From NCBI RefSeq assembly GCF_000428105.1, contig NZ_ATZH01000010.1:1-64000 (forward strand): DNA of 64,000 bases, read 5' to 3'. Made by a program: the position numbers and the translations under genes. Each line of letters begins with the position of its first letter. The first letter of the stretch is position 1. The notes under the pieces are model-generated. The model was given only the letters and a program-made list of their open reading frames with translations, did no database searches and was not told the DNA's origin. The DNA comes from Bacteroides pyogenes DSM 20611 = JCM 6294 (GTDB lineage Bacteria; Bacteroidota; Bacteroidia; Bacteroidales; Bacteroidaceae). Positions 39,350-48,560 of this stretch are shown here, piece after piece.

Positions 39350-41617
39350 ATGAAAAGAATCTTACTTAGTATGTATCTCCTCAGTCTGACGGTTATCGCC
39401 CAAGCCAAAGACCTGACGCAATATGTCAACCCGTTGATGGGAACACAATCGACATTCGAGTTGTCCACAGGAAACACATATCCCGCCATCGCACGCCCTT
39501 GGGGGATGAATTTCTGGACGCCCCAGACAGGAAAGATGGGAGACGGTTGGCAGTATGTGTACACCGCCAACAAGATCAGGGGATTCAAACAGACGCATCA
39601 ACCCAGCCCTTGGATCAATGACTACGGACAATTCTCCCTCATGCCTGTGGTAGGCAAACCGGTGTTCGACGAGGAGAAGCGCGCGAGCTGGTTCTCGCAC
39701 AAGGCAGAAGAAGCGACTCCTTATTATTATAAGGTATATCTGGCAGAACACGATGTAGTGACGGAGTTCTCCCCTACGGAACGTGCAGCTATCTTCCGCT
39801 TCACTTTCCCCGAAAGCGAGCACTCGTACATCGTAGTCGACGCGTTCGATAAAGGCTCGTACGTCAAAGTGATGCCGGAAGAGCGAAGAATCATCGGATA
39901 TACCACCCGCAACAGCGGAGGCGTACCCGCAAACTTCAAAAACTACTTCATCATCGAATTCGATAAGCCTTTTGCTTACCGTGCTACCGTGAATAACGGA
40001 ACCATCGAAGAGAAGCAAACGGAGCAGACTACCGACCATGCCGGAGCCATTATCGGCTTCCACACTCGCCGGGGCGAGCAGGTGCATGCCCGGGTAGCGT
40101 CATCTTTTATCAGTTTGGAGCAAGCGGAGCGCAATATGCGGGAACTGGGTACGGACAACCTCGAGCAGATTTGCGAAAAAGGGAGAAAGGCTTGGAACGA
40201 TGTGCTCGGAAAGATTGAGGTGGAAGGCGGAGAGACCGACCAATACCGCACTTTCTATTCTTGCCTGTATCGGTCGTTGCTCTTTCCGCGTAAGTTTTAC
40301 GAACTCAATGCCGACGGAGAACCTGTTCATTACAGCCCTTACAACGGGCAGGTGTTGCCCGGATACATGTACACCGATACGGGATTCTGGGATACGTTCC
40401 GCTGCCTGTTCCCCTTGCTCAACCTCATGTATCCTTCCGTCAACAAAGAGATGCAGGAAGGACTCGTCAATACTTATAAGGAGAGCGGCTTCTTTCCCGA
40501 ATGGGCAAGTCCGGGACACAGAGGATGCATGATTGGGAACAACTCGGCTTCCGTATTGGCCGACGCTTATCTGAAAGGCGTGAAAGTGGACGATGTGGAA
40601 ACATTGTACGAAGGACTGCTGCACGGAACGGAGAATGTACATCCCGAAGTATCTTCTACCGGAAGGCTGGGACATGAGTATTACAACAAGCTCGGCTATG
40701 TGCCCTACGATGTGAAAATCAATGAGAACACCGCCCGCACACTGGAGTATGCTTACAACGACTGGTGCATCTACCGCATGGCAAAGGAGCTGAAACGCCC
40801 GAAAAAGGAAATCGCTCTTTTTGCCAAACGCGCGATGAACTACAAAAACGTATTCGACAAAGAGAGCCGGCTGATGCGCGGGCGCAATGCCGACGGCACG
40901 TTTATGGCTCCCTTCTCGCCGTTGAAATGGGGCGATGCTTTCACCGAAGGAAACAGTTGGCACTATTCATGGTCGGTATTCCACGATCCGCAGGGACTCA
41001 TCGACCTGATGGGCGGCAGGAAGATGTTCGTCGCCATGCTCGACTCCGTATTCTCCGTACCGCCTCTCTTCGATGAAAGTTATTACGGACAAGTGATTCA
41101 CGAAATACGCGAAATGACCGTGATGAATATGGGCAATTACGCTCACGGCAATCAGCCCATACAGCACATGATCTATCTGTACAATTATGCCGGCCAGCCG
41201 TGGAAAGCTCAATATTGGCTGCGTGAAGTGATGAACCGCATGTACACTCCGCAAGCCGACGGTTATTGTGGCGACGAAGACAACGGACAAACCTCGGCCT
41301 GGTACGTGTTCTCCGCTTTAGGGTTCTACCCCGTCTGCCCGGGAACGGACGAGTATGTGGCAGGCGCTCCTTTGTTCAGAAAAGCCACACTGCACTTCGA
41401 GAACGGAAAGAAGCTCACCATCGAAGCGCCGGAAAACAGCAAAGAGAATGTCTACATCGACTCGATGGTGTGGAACGGAAAGAATTATACCAAAAACTTC
41501 TTCCGCCACAAAGATCTCTTGAACGGAGGAACGATGCATGTCAGCATGAGCGACCGCCCCAACCGCGACAGAGGGACAAAAGAGGAAGAAGCGCCTTATT
41601 CATTCTCCGGAGAGTAA
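39350..41617 (+). CDS. GH92 family alpha-mannosidase, copy 3 (secreted, not a lipoprotein)
   Basis: 755 residues. The ATG at 39350 gives a clean SpI signal (MKRILLSMYLLSLTVIAQAK) without a lipobox cysteine, so the product is likely periplasmic. The frame runs 19 codons further upstream, but that part is hydrophilic and unlikely. The N-terminal domain is diverged (YVNPLMGTQSTFELSTGNTY). The general-acid glutamate is in FTEGNSWHYSW near residue 532, and the base region reads GDEDNGQTSAWYVF near 639, where copies 1 and 2 have GNEDCGQMSAW. This suggests a different specificity subgroup. The radical SAM gene follows after 16 bases. Confidence 0.93.
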   Translation: MKRILLSMYLLSLTVIAQAKDLTQYVNPLMGTQSTFELSTGNTYPAIARPWGMNFWTPQTGKMGDGWQYVYTANKIRGFKQTHQPSPWINDYGQFSLMPVVGKPVFDEEKRASWFSHKAEEATPYYYKVYLAEHDVVTEFSPTERAAIFRFTFPESEHSYIVVDAFDKGSYVKVMPEERRIIGYTTRNSGGVPANFKNYFIIEFDKPFAYRATVNNGTIEEKQTEQTTDHAGAIIGFHTRRGEQVHARVASSFISLEQAERNMRELGTDNLEQICEKGRKAWNDVLGKIEVEGGETDQYRTFYSCLYRSLLFPRKFYELNADGEPVHYSPYNGQVLPGYMYTDTGFWDTFRCLFPLLNLMYPSVNKEMQEGLVNTYKESGFFPEWASPGHRGCMIGNNSASVLADAYLKGVKVDDVETLYEGLLHGTENVHPEVSSTGRLGHEYYNKLGYVPYDVKINENTARTLEYAYNDWCIYRMAKELKRPKKEIALFAKRAMNYKNVFDKESRLMRGRNADGTFMAPFSPLKWGDAFTEGNSWHYSWSVFHDPQGLIDLMGGRKMFVAMLDSVFSVPPLFDESYYGQVIHEIREMTVMNMGNYAHGNQPIQHMIYLYNYAGQPWKAQYWLREVMNRMYTPQADGYCGDEDNGQTSAWYVFSALGFYPVCPGTDEYVAGAPLFRKATLHFENGKKLTIEAPENSKENVYIDSMVWNGKNYTKNFFRHKDLLNGGTMHVSMSDRPNRDRGTKEEEAPYSFSGE

Positions 41618-41633
41618 CAAAGAAAAGACAGTT

Positions 41634-42602
41634 ATGACAGACCAGACTCGCTTATTATATAACGATTTCCCCACCTTTCTTCGAAAATACTTTCCGTACA
41701 AAGTACAAAAGATTTCGCTGAACGCCGGTTTCACCTGCCCCAATCGCGACGGAACGAAAGGGAAAGGGGGATGCACGTATTGCAATAATCAGACGTTCAA
41801 CCCCGACTACTGCCGGACAGAGAAAAGCATCGCCACACAATTGGAAGAGGGAAAACTTTTCTTTGCCCACAAATATCCCGAAATGAAGTATCTGGCCTAT
41901 TTTCAGGCATACACCAATACGTATGCCGGATTGGAAGGGCTGAAACGGAAATACGAAGAAGCCTTGGCGGTAGACGGCGTGGTCGGGCTCGTCATCGGCA
42001 CGCGCCCCGACTGCATGCCGGAGGATTTGCTCCGGTATCTGGAAGAACTCAACCGCCACACGTTCCTGATGGTGGAATACGGTATAGAGAGTGCCTGCGA
42101 CGAAACACTGAAACAGATCAACCGCGGGCATACGTATGCCGAAACTGTAGATGCCGTCTATCGGACAGCTGCCTGCGGCATCCTCACGGGCGGGCATGTT
42201 ATTCTCGGACTGCCCGGAGAAAGTCGCGACGACCTCCTCTCGCAGGCAGAAACACTCTCGCAACTGCCACTCACCACACTCAAGATACATCAACTCCAAT
42301 TGATACGCGGCACGCGCATGGCCCACGAATACGAAACATCGCCCGAACGTTTCCACTTATTTACAGACGTAGACGAGTATATCGACCTCGTCATCGACTA
42401 CGTGGAACACCTCCGCCCCGATTTGGTACTCGAAAGATTTGTTTCCCAGTCGCCCAAAGAGCTACTCATCGCTCCGGACTGGGGACTGAAAAATTATGAA
42501 TTTACAGCCCGATTACAAAAAAGAATGAAAGAAAGAGGCGCTTATCAAGGTAAGAAGTATAGGGATTCGGAAAAAAGAGTTATTTTTGCAGAAAATAAAT
42601 GA
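41634..42602 (+). CDS. TIGR01212-family radical SAM protein (YhcC-like)
   Basis: 322-residue radical SAM protein. The iron-sulphur cysteines lie in GFTCPNRDGTKGKGGCTYC (about 30-48), the spaced motif of this family; EYGIESACDETLKQINRGH, near residue 144, is part of the SAM barrel. Homologues are conserved but their reaction is not settled, with tRNA or small-molecule modification proposed. It is close behind GH92 copy 3, although a functional link is unlikely. Confidence 0.88.
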   Translation: MTDQTRLLYNDFPTFLRKYFPYKVQKISLNAGFTCPNRDGTKGKGGCTYCNNQTFNPDYCRTEKSIATQLEEGKLFFAHKYPEMKYLAYFQAYTNTYAGLEGLKRKYEEALAVDGVVGLVIGTRPDCMPEDLLRYLEELNRHTFLMVEYGIESACDETLKQINRGHTYAETVDAVYRTAACGILTGGHVILGLPGESRDDLLSQAETLSQLPLTTLKIHQLQLIRGTRMAHEYETSPERFHLFTDVDEYIDLVIDYVEHLRPDLVLERFVSQSPKELLIAPDWGLKNYEFTARLQKRMKERGAYQGKKYRDSEKRVIFAENK

Positions 42603-42649
42603 AGAAAATAATTCAAACTCCGTGCTTATAATTATTAACAAACTAAATA

Positions 42650-43846
42650 ATGGTACAAAAATCAACAATTAAAGGAAACGTACATTACGTGGGAGTAAAT
42701 GACCGGACCAAACACCTGTTTGAGGGGATGTGGCCATTGCCTTATGGCGTTTCGTATAATTCTTATCTGATTGACGATGAAATGATTGCATTGATAGACA
42801 CGGTAGACATCTGCTACTTCGAGGTCTACCTGCGCAAGATCAAGCAAGTCATCGGTGAACGTCCCATCAATTATTTAATTATAAACCACATGGAGCCCGA
42901 TCATTCGGGATCTATCCGTCTGATCAAGCAGCACTATCCGGATATCGTTATCGTGGGCAATAAACAGACGTTCGGCATGGTCGAAGGCTTCTACGGAGTG
43001 ACCGGCGAGAGATATATGGTATCCGACGGAGACTTCCTCGCCTTAGGAAAGCACAAACTCCGTTTTTACATGACTCCGATGGTTCACTGGCCCGAAACCA
43101 TGATGACATTCGATGAGACAGAACACATCCTCTTCTCCGGCGACGCGTTCGGTTGCTTCGGAACACTGGACGGAGGATTCATGGACACGCGGATGAACAT
43201 AGATAAATTCTGGCGTGAGATGGAGCGCTATTACTCCAATATCGTCGGCAAATACGGATGCCCCGTGCAAAAAGCGCTGGCTAAACTGAAAGACCTTCCC
43301 ATCAGCACCATCTGTTCTACACACGGTCCTGTCTGGACGGAGAACATCTCGAAAGTGGTCGGGGTGTACGACCGTCTGAGCCGTTACGAAGCCGAAGAAG
43401 GAGTAGTCATCGCCTACGGAAGCATGTACGGCAACACGGAGCAGATGGCGGAAACCATTGCAGAAGAGCTCTCGGCGCAAGGCATCAAGAACATCGTGAT
43501 GCACAACGTGAGCAAGAGCGATCCTTCGTACATCATCGCCGATGTGTTCCGCTACAAAGGGCTGATCATCGGTTCGCCCACTTACAGCAACCAAATCTAC
43601 CCGGAGATAGAGTCGCTTTTATCCAAACTTCTGGTACGCGAACTTAAAGGCCGCTACCTCGCATACTTCGGTTCGTTTACCTGGGCGGGAGCTGCGGTGA
43701 AGCGCATGGCGGACTTTGCGGAAAAGAGCAAATACGAACTGGTGGGCGACCCCGTAGAAATGAAACAGGCAATGAAAGAAATCACTTATAAACAGTGCGA
43801 GGAACTGGCAAAAGCGATGGCCGACCGCCTGAAAAAAGACCGCTGA
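42650..43846 (+). CDS. A-type flavoprotein (FprA, flavodiiron protein)
   Basis: Cytosolic oxygen or nitric oxide reductase that protects anaerobes. The N-terminal metallo-beta-lactamase-like domain keeps the diiron ligands in HMEPDHSG (near residue 82), and further ligands in VHWPE and SGDAFG. The C-terminal flavodoxin domain binds FMN through YGSMYGNTEQMAE (near residue 260). 398 residues without a rubredoxin extension, so it should take electrons from a separate partner. It precedes nagB by 43 bases on the same strand. ATG start at 42650. Confidence 0.95.
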   Translation: MVQKSTIKGNVHYVGVNDRTKHLFEGMWPLPYGVSYNSYLIDDEMIALIDTVDICYFEVYLRKIKQVIGERPINYLIINHMEPDHSGSIRLIKQHYPDIVIVGNKQTFGMVEGFYGVTGERYMVSDGDFLALGKHKLRFYMTPMVHWPETMMTFDETEHILFSGDAFGCFGTLDGGFMDTRMNIDKFWREMERYYSNIVGKYGCPVQKALAKLKDLPISTICSTHGPVWTENISKVVGVYDRLSRYEAEEGVVIAYGSMYGNTEQMAETIAEELSAQGIKNIVMHNVSKSDPSYIIADVFRYKGLIIGSPTYSNQIYPEIESLLSKLLVRELKGRYLAYFGSFTWAGAAVKRMADFAEKSKYELVGDPVEMKQAMKEITYKQCEELAKAMADRLKKDR

Positions 43847-43889
43847 CAAATACAACGATTTATTGATTAATCTATAAAACATTCTATTT

Positions 43890-44702
43890 ATGAGACTTAT
43901 TATTCAGCCGGACTATCAGTCCGTATCTCTGTGGGCTGCACATTATGTAGCCGCAAAAATTAAAGCTGCCAATCCGACGGCTGAAAAACCGTTTGTATTG
44001 GGCTGTCCCACCGGCTCTTCTCCGCTGGGCATGTACAAAGCGCTGATCGACCTGAATAAGAAAGGCATCGTATCTTTCCGCAATGTAGTGACTTTCAATA
44101 TGGACGAATATGTCGGTCTGCCGAAAGAACATCCCGAAAGCTACTATTCATTCATGTGGAACAACTTCTTCAGCCATATCGATATTCAACCGGAAAACAC
44201 CAATCTGCTGAACGGAAACGCTGCCGATCCGGATGCCGAATGCGCACGATACGAAGAAAAAATCAAATCATACGGCGGTATCGACCTTTTCATGGGAGGA
44301 ATCGGACCCGACGGACACATTGCTTTCAACGAACCGGGCTCTTCGCTCTCGTCGCGCACTCGCCGCAAAACATTGACCACGGACACCATCATAGCCAATT
44401 CACGCTTCTTCGAGAACGACATCAACAAGGTTCCGAAGACTGCGCTGACAGTGGGCGTAGGCACTGTGCTCTCGGCCAAAGAGGTGATGATTATTGTCAA
44501 CGGACACAATAAGGCGCGCGCATTGTACCACGCCGTGGAAGGTTCCATCACGCAGATGTGGACCATCAGCGCCCTGCAAATGCACGAGAAGGGCATCATC
44601 GTTTGCGACGACGCCGCTACCGACGAGTTGAAGGTAGGCACTTACCGCTACTTCAAGGACATCGAAGCCGCCCACCTCGATCCGGAATCGCTGCTTAAAT
44701 AA
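43890..44702 (+). CDS. nagB: Glucosamine-6-phosphate deaminase
   Basis: Converts glucosamine-6-phosphate to fructose-6-phosphate and ammonia, linking amino-sugar catabolism to glycolysis. [11 protein letters not shown] (near residue 70) has the general-base aspartate region and [16 protein letters not shown] (near residue 135) the active-site histidine and lid. 270 residues, standard hexameric NagB size. It is followed by a strong terminator at 44906-44952. No nagA is adjacent. Confidence 0.96.
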   Translation: MRLIIQPDYQSVSLWAAHYVAAKIKAANPTAEKPFVLGCPTGSSPLGMYKALIDLNKKGIVSFRNVVTFNMDEYVGLPKEHPESYYSFMWNNFFSHIDIQPENTNLLNGNAADPDAECARYEEKIKSYGGIDLFMGGIGPDGHIAFNEPGSSLSSRTRRKTLTTDTIIANSRFFENDINKVPKTALTVGVGTVLSAKEVMIIVNGHNKARALYHAVEGSITQMWTISALQMHEKGIIVCDDAATDELKVGTYRYFKDIEAAHLDPESLLK

Positions 44703-44905
44703 GGCGGCGGAAAGATTCCCTTAACAGTCCCGGCATCGGTGCGATATGCCCGGGATAGCGGATTCGGAAGCATTCCGTAAATCGACGTGGCATCGTTTGA
44801 GCAGCCCGCACGGACTTCAACCGAAGCTTCCGGCAAACTTCAAACGTTGCAACATACGATAGCCGATACTCACACAGGAGTTTCAACAGGAGTATCGGAA
44901 ACTCC

Positions 44906-44952
44906 AAAGAACGTCTCAATGTCTGGTAACAGGCACTGAGACGTTCTTTTTA
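44906..44952 (+). terminator. Terminator after nagB
   Basis: AAAGAACGTCTCA pairs with TGAGACGTTCTTT, with an inner TGTCTG/CAGGCA stem, and TTTTT follows. The hairpin lies about 200 bases after the nagB stop. The rest of the 535-base gap to the YrdC gene holds the palindromic repeat at 45102-45188 and nothing else recognised. Confidence 0.85.
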
Positions 44953-45101
44953 AGCCATAAAGCGAACGAGAAAACCGACGGTGGTTTGTCGCAACGATAC
45001 GGGAAAACCGTTGGGACCAACGGCTGCCTCCCCTCAGTTCCCCTACGATGAACCGACAAGCAAATGCACCGGAAGATGACAGGCAAAGGTAGTTTCAAAG
45101 A

Positions 45102-45188
45102 GTTTCCCACTATTGAAACAAAAGTTTCCCCAGTGGGAAACTTTATTTTCCCCGTGTGGAAACTTTTGTTTCCCAAGCGGGAAACAAA
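45102..45188. repeat. Dispersed palindromic repeat, copy B (multi-unit)
   Basis: A run of GAAAC/GTTTC units: GAAACAAAAGTTTCCCC, GGGAAACTTTATTTTCCCC and GGAAACTTTTGTTTCCC (45158-45174), then GCGGGAAAC. The unit at 45158-45185 matches 294-321 in 26 of 28 bases. Long intra-strand pairing is possible, so the region could fold as RNA or as a cruciform. Confidence 0.85.
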
Positions 45189-45237
45189 ACGAACTATCCA
45201 TATACCTGCCGGATGAGAAAGATTGCCGCGAGCGAAG

Positions 45238-45849
45238 TCAGCCTATCAAATCGCCTTTCCCCTGCCGGAGAATTTCCGGCTCGTCGCCGGTGCACAGCAC
45301 AACGGTGGAAGGTTCTACCCCTCCGATGCCGCCGTCGATTACCAGATCGACCGTCTCACCGAACTTCTCGTCGATCAGTTCGGGATCGGTCACATATTCC
45401 TGCTCTTCGTTCTCATCGTGCGGCAACGTGGCGGTCATGATGGGGGCTTCGAGCAAGCGGGCAATCTCACGAATCACGGGATTATCGGGCATGCGGATAC
45501 CGACTTCCCTACGGTTGCGGAAAATCTTCGGCAACCGGTTCGTACCGTTCAAGATAAAGGTAAACGGACCGGGCAGATTGCGCCTCATCAGTTTAAACAC
45601 ATCGTTCGATATTTTGGCGTATTCGCTGATACTGCTCAAATCGTAGCCGATGATAGAGAGGTTGTTCTTTCGCGGATCGATGCCTTTCATCCGGCAGATA
45701 CGCTCGATGGCACGCTCCTTCAGCGCATGACAACCCATAGCATACATGGTGTCGGTGGGATAAATGATTATTCCGCCGTCGTTCAGGATATCGATCACTC
45801 GCTGCAAATCCTGCGGGTTGTTGTTTTTGTCGTACAGTTTCAGAATCAT
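45238..45849 (-). CDS. Sua5/YciO/YrdC-family L-threonylcarbamoyladenylate synthase
   Basis: Makes threonylcarbamoyl-AMP from threonine, bicarbonate and ATP for the t6A modification of tRNAs reading ANN codons. The N-terminus has GGIIIYPTDTMYAMGCH (near residue 25), and PGPFTFIL with GIRMPDNPV lies in the middle. 203 residues: a YrdC/YciO-size protein without the Sua5 C-terminal domain. It could be the essential TsaC or the YciO paralogue, and sequence alone does not separate them. The AsmA-like gene is 16 bases upstream on the same strand. Confidence 0.9.
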   Translation of the reverse strand: MILKLYDKNNNPQDLQRVIDILNDGGIIIYPTDTMYAMGCHALKERAIERICRMKGIDPRKNNLSIIGYDLSSISEYAKISNDVFKLMRRNLPGPFTFILNGTNRLPKIFRNRREVGIRMPDNPVIREIARLLEAPIMTATLPHDENEEQEYVTDPELIDEKFGETVDLVIDGGIGGVEPSTVVLCTGDEPEILRQGKGDLIG

Positions 45850-45865
45850 CGTAAAAGAGCTTTGT

Positions 45866-48367
45866 TTATTTCAGCTTCTTCTTCAAGAAGTCGAATACCT
45901 TCTCCGTTGCTTTTTCGGTCACCTTCTGCTTCAGCGAATCTTTGTTGGCGGTAGCGGCAGAGTCCAGTCCCAGCTTCTTCCCTATCCGCCCGATGGCTTC
46001 ATCGGCAACCGTTTGAACCGCCTGATTGGCCATGCTCTTGGTGTCTACGCTCACCTTCGGCGAATCGAACGAACCGCCTATCTTCAGATCGAGCGTCGTC
46101 AGCTTGGCATAATCGCCTGCCAGCGATGCCGGAAGTTTCACCTTACCGGTATAGTCGATCGTTTGGTCGATACCCGTACTGCCCGAAAGGTTCAGCACAT
46201 ACTCGCCCAGCTTGATATCGAAAGGCTTCGTCGATACCCGCCCGTCTTTGATGGTAAAGTCTATATCCATGTCCTTCGCCTTCATATCCTTCAGGTTCGG
46301 CTGCTTGATGGCTTCGGCTATCAGGTCGATGACTTTGATTCCGCTCAGGTTGATGTCGCGGGTAGACAGATGACCGTTGCCCTGCATCGTGTTCATCACC
46401 GGGCTCATTGTTTCATCCAAGTCGGTCGCCACATTCAGGTTGCCGTTAAAATGCCCTTTCAAATGTTCAAAAACCGGAGCCAGTTGCCGCACCATGTCCA
46501 AGTCTTTATAGGCTTGCGCAAAAACTATATTATTCATTTTAAATGCGGCATTCAGTTGCGGCCTCTTCACGTCGGCGGTAGAGTAGTATCCGTTCATCAC
46601 CACATTTCCGCCCATGGTGTTCATGGAGAGATTCTTCATATCCACTTTCCCGTCTTTCACCACCATCTTTCCGTTCATATCGTTGAACGACATTTTATTG
46701 AACAGCACCTGTTTCAGGTTGGCATCTATTTGCAGATCGACATTGCGCGGAATTTCCACAATGCCGGTAGCCGCTGTCGAGTCGGCCGAAGCCGCCGCAA
46801 CGCTGTCCGTCTTCATGAAGTCATTCAGGCTCAAATGATTGGAACGGACATTCAGATAACCTTTCAGCGTAGTGCCCTTCAACGCATAGCCCATGTAGTT
46901 CTCCAGACGGCTGTCCGCTGTCAAATCATTCTTGCCTATATTGACAGTGGTCTCGCTCAACTGAAGATATTTCGGAGTAAACGTCAGCAAAGACTTACGG
47001 ATATCCACATCGGGCATGTCTTTCATCTTCAGCTTCATGCCGGAAAGGCCTACCGTTCCGGAAGCCTGCACCCGGTCGTACTGTTCCTTCTCGATGTACG
47101 ACATCCGTCCCGCCATTTGCATATCGGCGTTGACCGTTCCGTTCAGTTCCATATCCTGCAACGGATACACCTGTTTCACCATTCCCAGATTAAGGATTCC
47201 CTTAGCTTCGGCTCTGAAGTCGGGGTCGCTCACGGGAGTTTTGATGTCCGCTATCACAGTGAACGGGTTTCCCGCCATTCGGAAACTGAAAGGATTGAGG
47301 CGAATCGTTGTCAGGTCGGCGCTTCCTCCCGGATTCTGTATACGCGCGTTCACATTGATCCGGTCCACTCCCGCAGGCAACGACGGATAGCGGAACATGG
47401 CATCTTTCACCTGCATGTCGACATCGAAGGCCGGCACCGTATCCCCTTGCCATATTCCCTTCACCGAAGCCGTGAGCGTAGCGGTTCCGTCTGTCTTCAG
47501 GCTCGAAAACTCGGTGGCGTAAATGGCAGGAATCAAAGAAAGAATCTCTTTGAAGCCCACATCGTTGGTGTTCATCTTCAAATCCATATCGATGGCGGGA
47601 TCTTTCAAAGTCATCCATCCGTCGAGATCCGCCTCGATGGCATTCAGACGGAAAGAGTTGTCTTTCAGCGTGTACTTATGATTGGCCAGATCGGCGTCGA
47701 TGTCCATCTTCGCCGCAAGCTTCACTTTCGACAAGAACGGAATGCCGTTCATTTTATAAGTGAGCGATCCGGTTTCCGCCTTCAGCTTCAGAGTAGTCCG
47801 GTCGCTGCTCAGGTCGCCGGAACAAAGCGCGTCCAGAGCAAGAACCTCGGCGTACCTGTTTCCCTGCCGGTCGTCGTAAACCAAATCCACATTGTCGGCA
47901 ACGAACTGTTTCAGTTTTATCTTGAAAGCGGAAGCCTCTTCGGCAGTCTCTTCCTCCTTCTGCACAGTATCGGGCTTCACGATATCCCAGTTCACGCGTC
48001 CGTCGGGCAGCACAATGGCATGCAGACGGGTGTCTTTCAATGAAACTTTGGAAACATCGTATCCTTTGTCGCCGAAAAGCGAGAACAGGTTGACTGCGGC
48101 AGTCACCTCTCCCGCCTGCACCAGCGTATCGCCCTCGAAATCTCCCGTGCCTTTCAGCCAGAAATCCTCGAGCGTGAGAGATGCCTGCGGGAAGTTACGA
48201 AACAGGCTGATGCTCAACTTCCTGAAATCGAACTGAGCATTCAGCATCTTATTTCCTTCCGTCTTCACGATTCCTGCTATCTTTCCCCGAAAGGCGAAAG
48301 GAAGGAGGAGCATCAGAATGATAATCACACCGACGATAACGCCTCCGATTTTTAATCCCTTTTTCAT
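45866..48367 (-). CDS. AsmA-like family protein
   Basis: 833-residue envelope protein with an N-terminal membrane anchor (GVIVGVIIILMLLLPFAF, about 8-26) and a long periplasmic body of AsmA-type beta-strand repeats. The AsmA N-terminal signature appears as FRKLSISLFRNFPQASLTLE near residue 50, and the AsmA_2-like C-terminal region as INLSGIKVIDLIAEAIKQ around 690. Relatives act as bridges for phospholipid transport between the membranes, or in outer-membrane assembly. The C-terminus is Lys-rich. It forms a pair with the YrdC-like gene. MKKGLKIGG is a credible start. Confidence 0.9.
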   Translation of the reverse strand: MKKGLKIGGVIVGVIIILMLLLPFAFRGKIAGIVKTEGNKMLNAQFDFRKLSISLFRNFPQASLTLEDFWLKGTGDFEGDTLVQAGEVTAAVNLFSLFGDKGYDVSKVSLKDTRLHAIVLPDGRVNWDIVKPDTVQKEEETAEEASAFKIKLKQFVADNVDLVYDDRQGNRYAEVLALDALCSGDLSSDRTTLKLKAETGSLTYKMNGIPFLSKVKLAAKMDIDADLANHKYTLKDNSFRLNAIEADLDGWMTLKDPAIDMDLKMNTNDVGFKEILSLIPAIYATEFSSLKTDGTATLTASVKGIWQGDTVPAFDVDMQVKDAMFRYPSLPAGVDRINVNARIQNPGGSADLTTIRLNPFSFRMAGNPFTVIADIKTPVSDPDFRAEAKGILNLGMVKQVYPLQDMELNGTVNADMQMAGRMSYIEKEQYDRVQASGTVGLSGMKLKMKDMPDVDIRKSLLTFTPKYLQLSETTVNIGKNDLTADSRLENYMGYALKGTTLKGYLNVRSNHLSLNDFMKTDSVAAASADSTAATGIVEIPRNVDLQIDANLKQVLFNKMSFNDMNGKMVVKDGKVDMKNLSMNTMGGNVVMNGYYSTADVKRPQLNAAFKMNNIVFAQAYKDLDMVRQLAPVFEHLKGHFNGNLNVATDLDETMSPVMNTMQGNGHLSTRDINLSGIKVIDLIAEAIKQPNLKDMKAKDMDIDFTIKDGRVSTKPFDIKLGEYVLNLSGSTGIDQTIDYTGKVKLPASLAGDYAKLTTLDLKIGGSFDSPKVSVDTKSMANQAVQTVADEAIGRIGKKLGLDSAATANKDSLKQKVTEKATEKVFDFLKKKLK

Positions 48368-48560
48368 TTGCTTTAGTTTTTTAAGCGTTTTATATAATTA
48401 GCGTGGCAAATCAACACACCTCTTTCTTTTTCACTGCTGCGATACGGCACTCGGCAGATGGCTCCAATATCCCTTTTTCCCCTTTCAATACGCAAGAAAC
48501 AAAGGGAAAGCCGGGCAAGCACTCTTCCGCAGGAAAGCGAAAAAAGAAAGAGCATGAGAA

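Noticed and set aside
39012..39353. 113-codon lysine-rich ORF between GH92 copies 2 and 3
   Set aside because: It overlaps the end of GH92 copy 2 and the start of copy 3, has low-complexity KKK runs and no ribosome site; likely non-coding.
45764..48043. Long 759-codon ORF antisense to the AsmA-like gene
   Set aside because: It is a shadow of the real minus-strand gene, with a His/Gln/Arg-rich composition and no recognisable domain.
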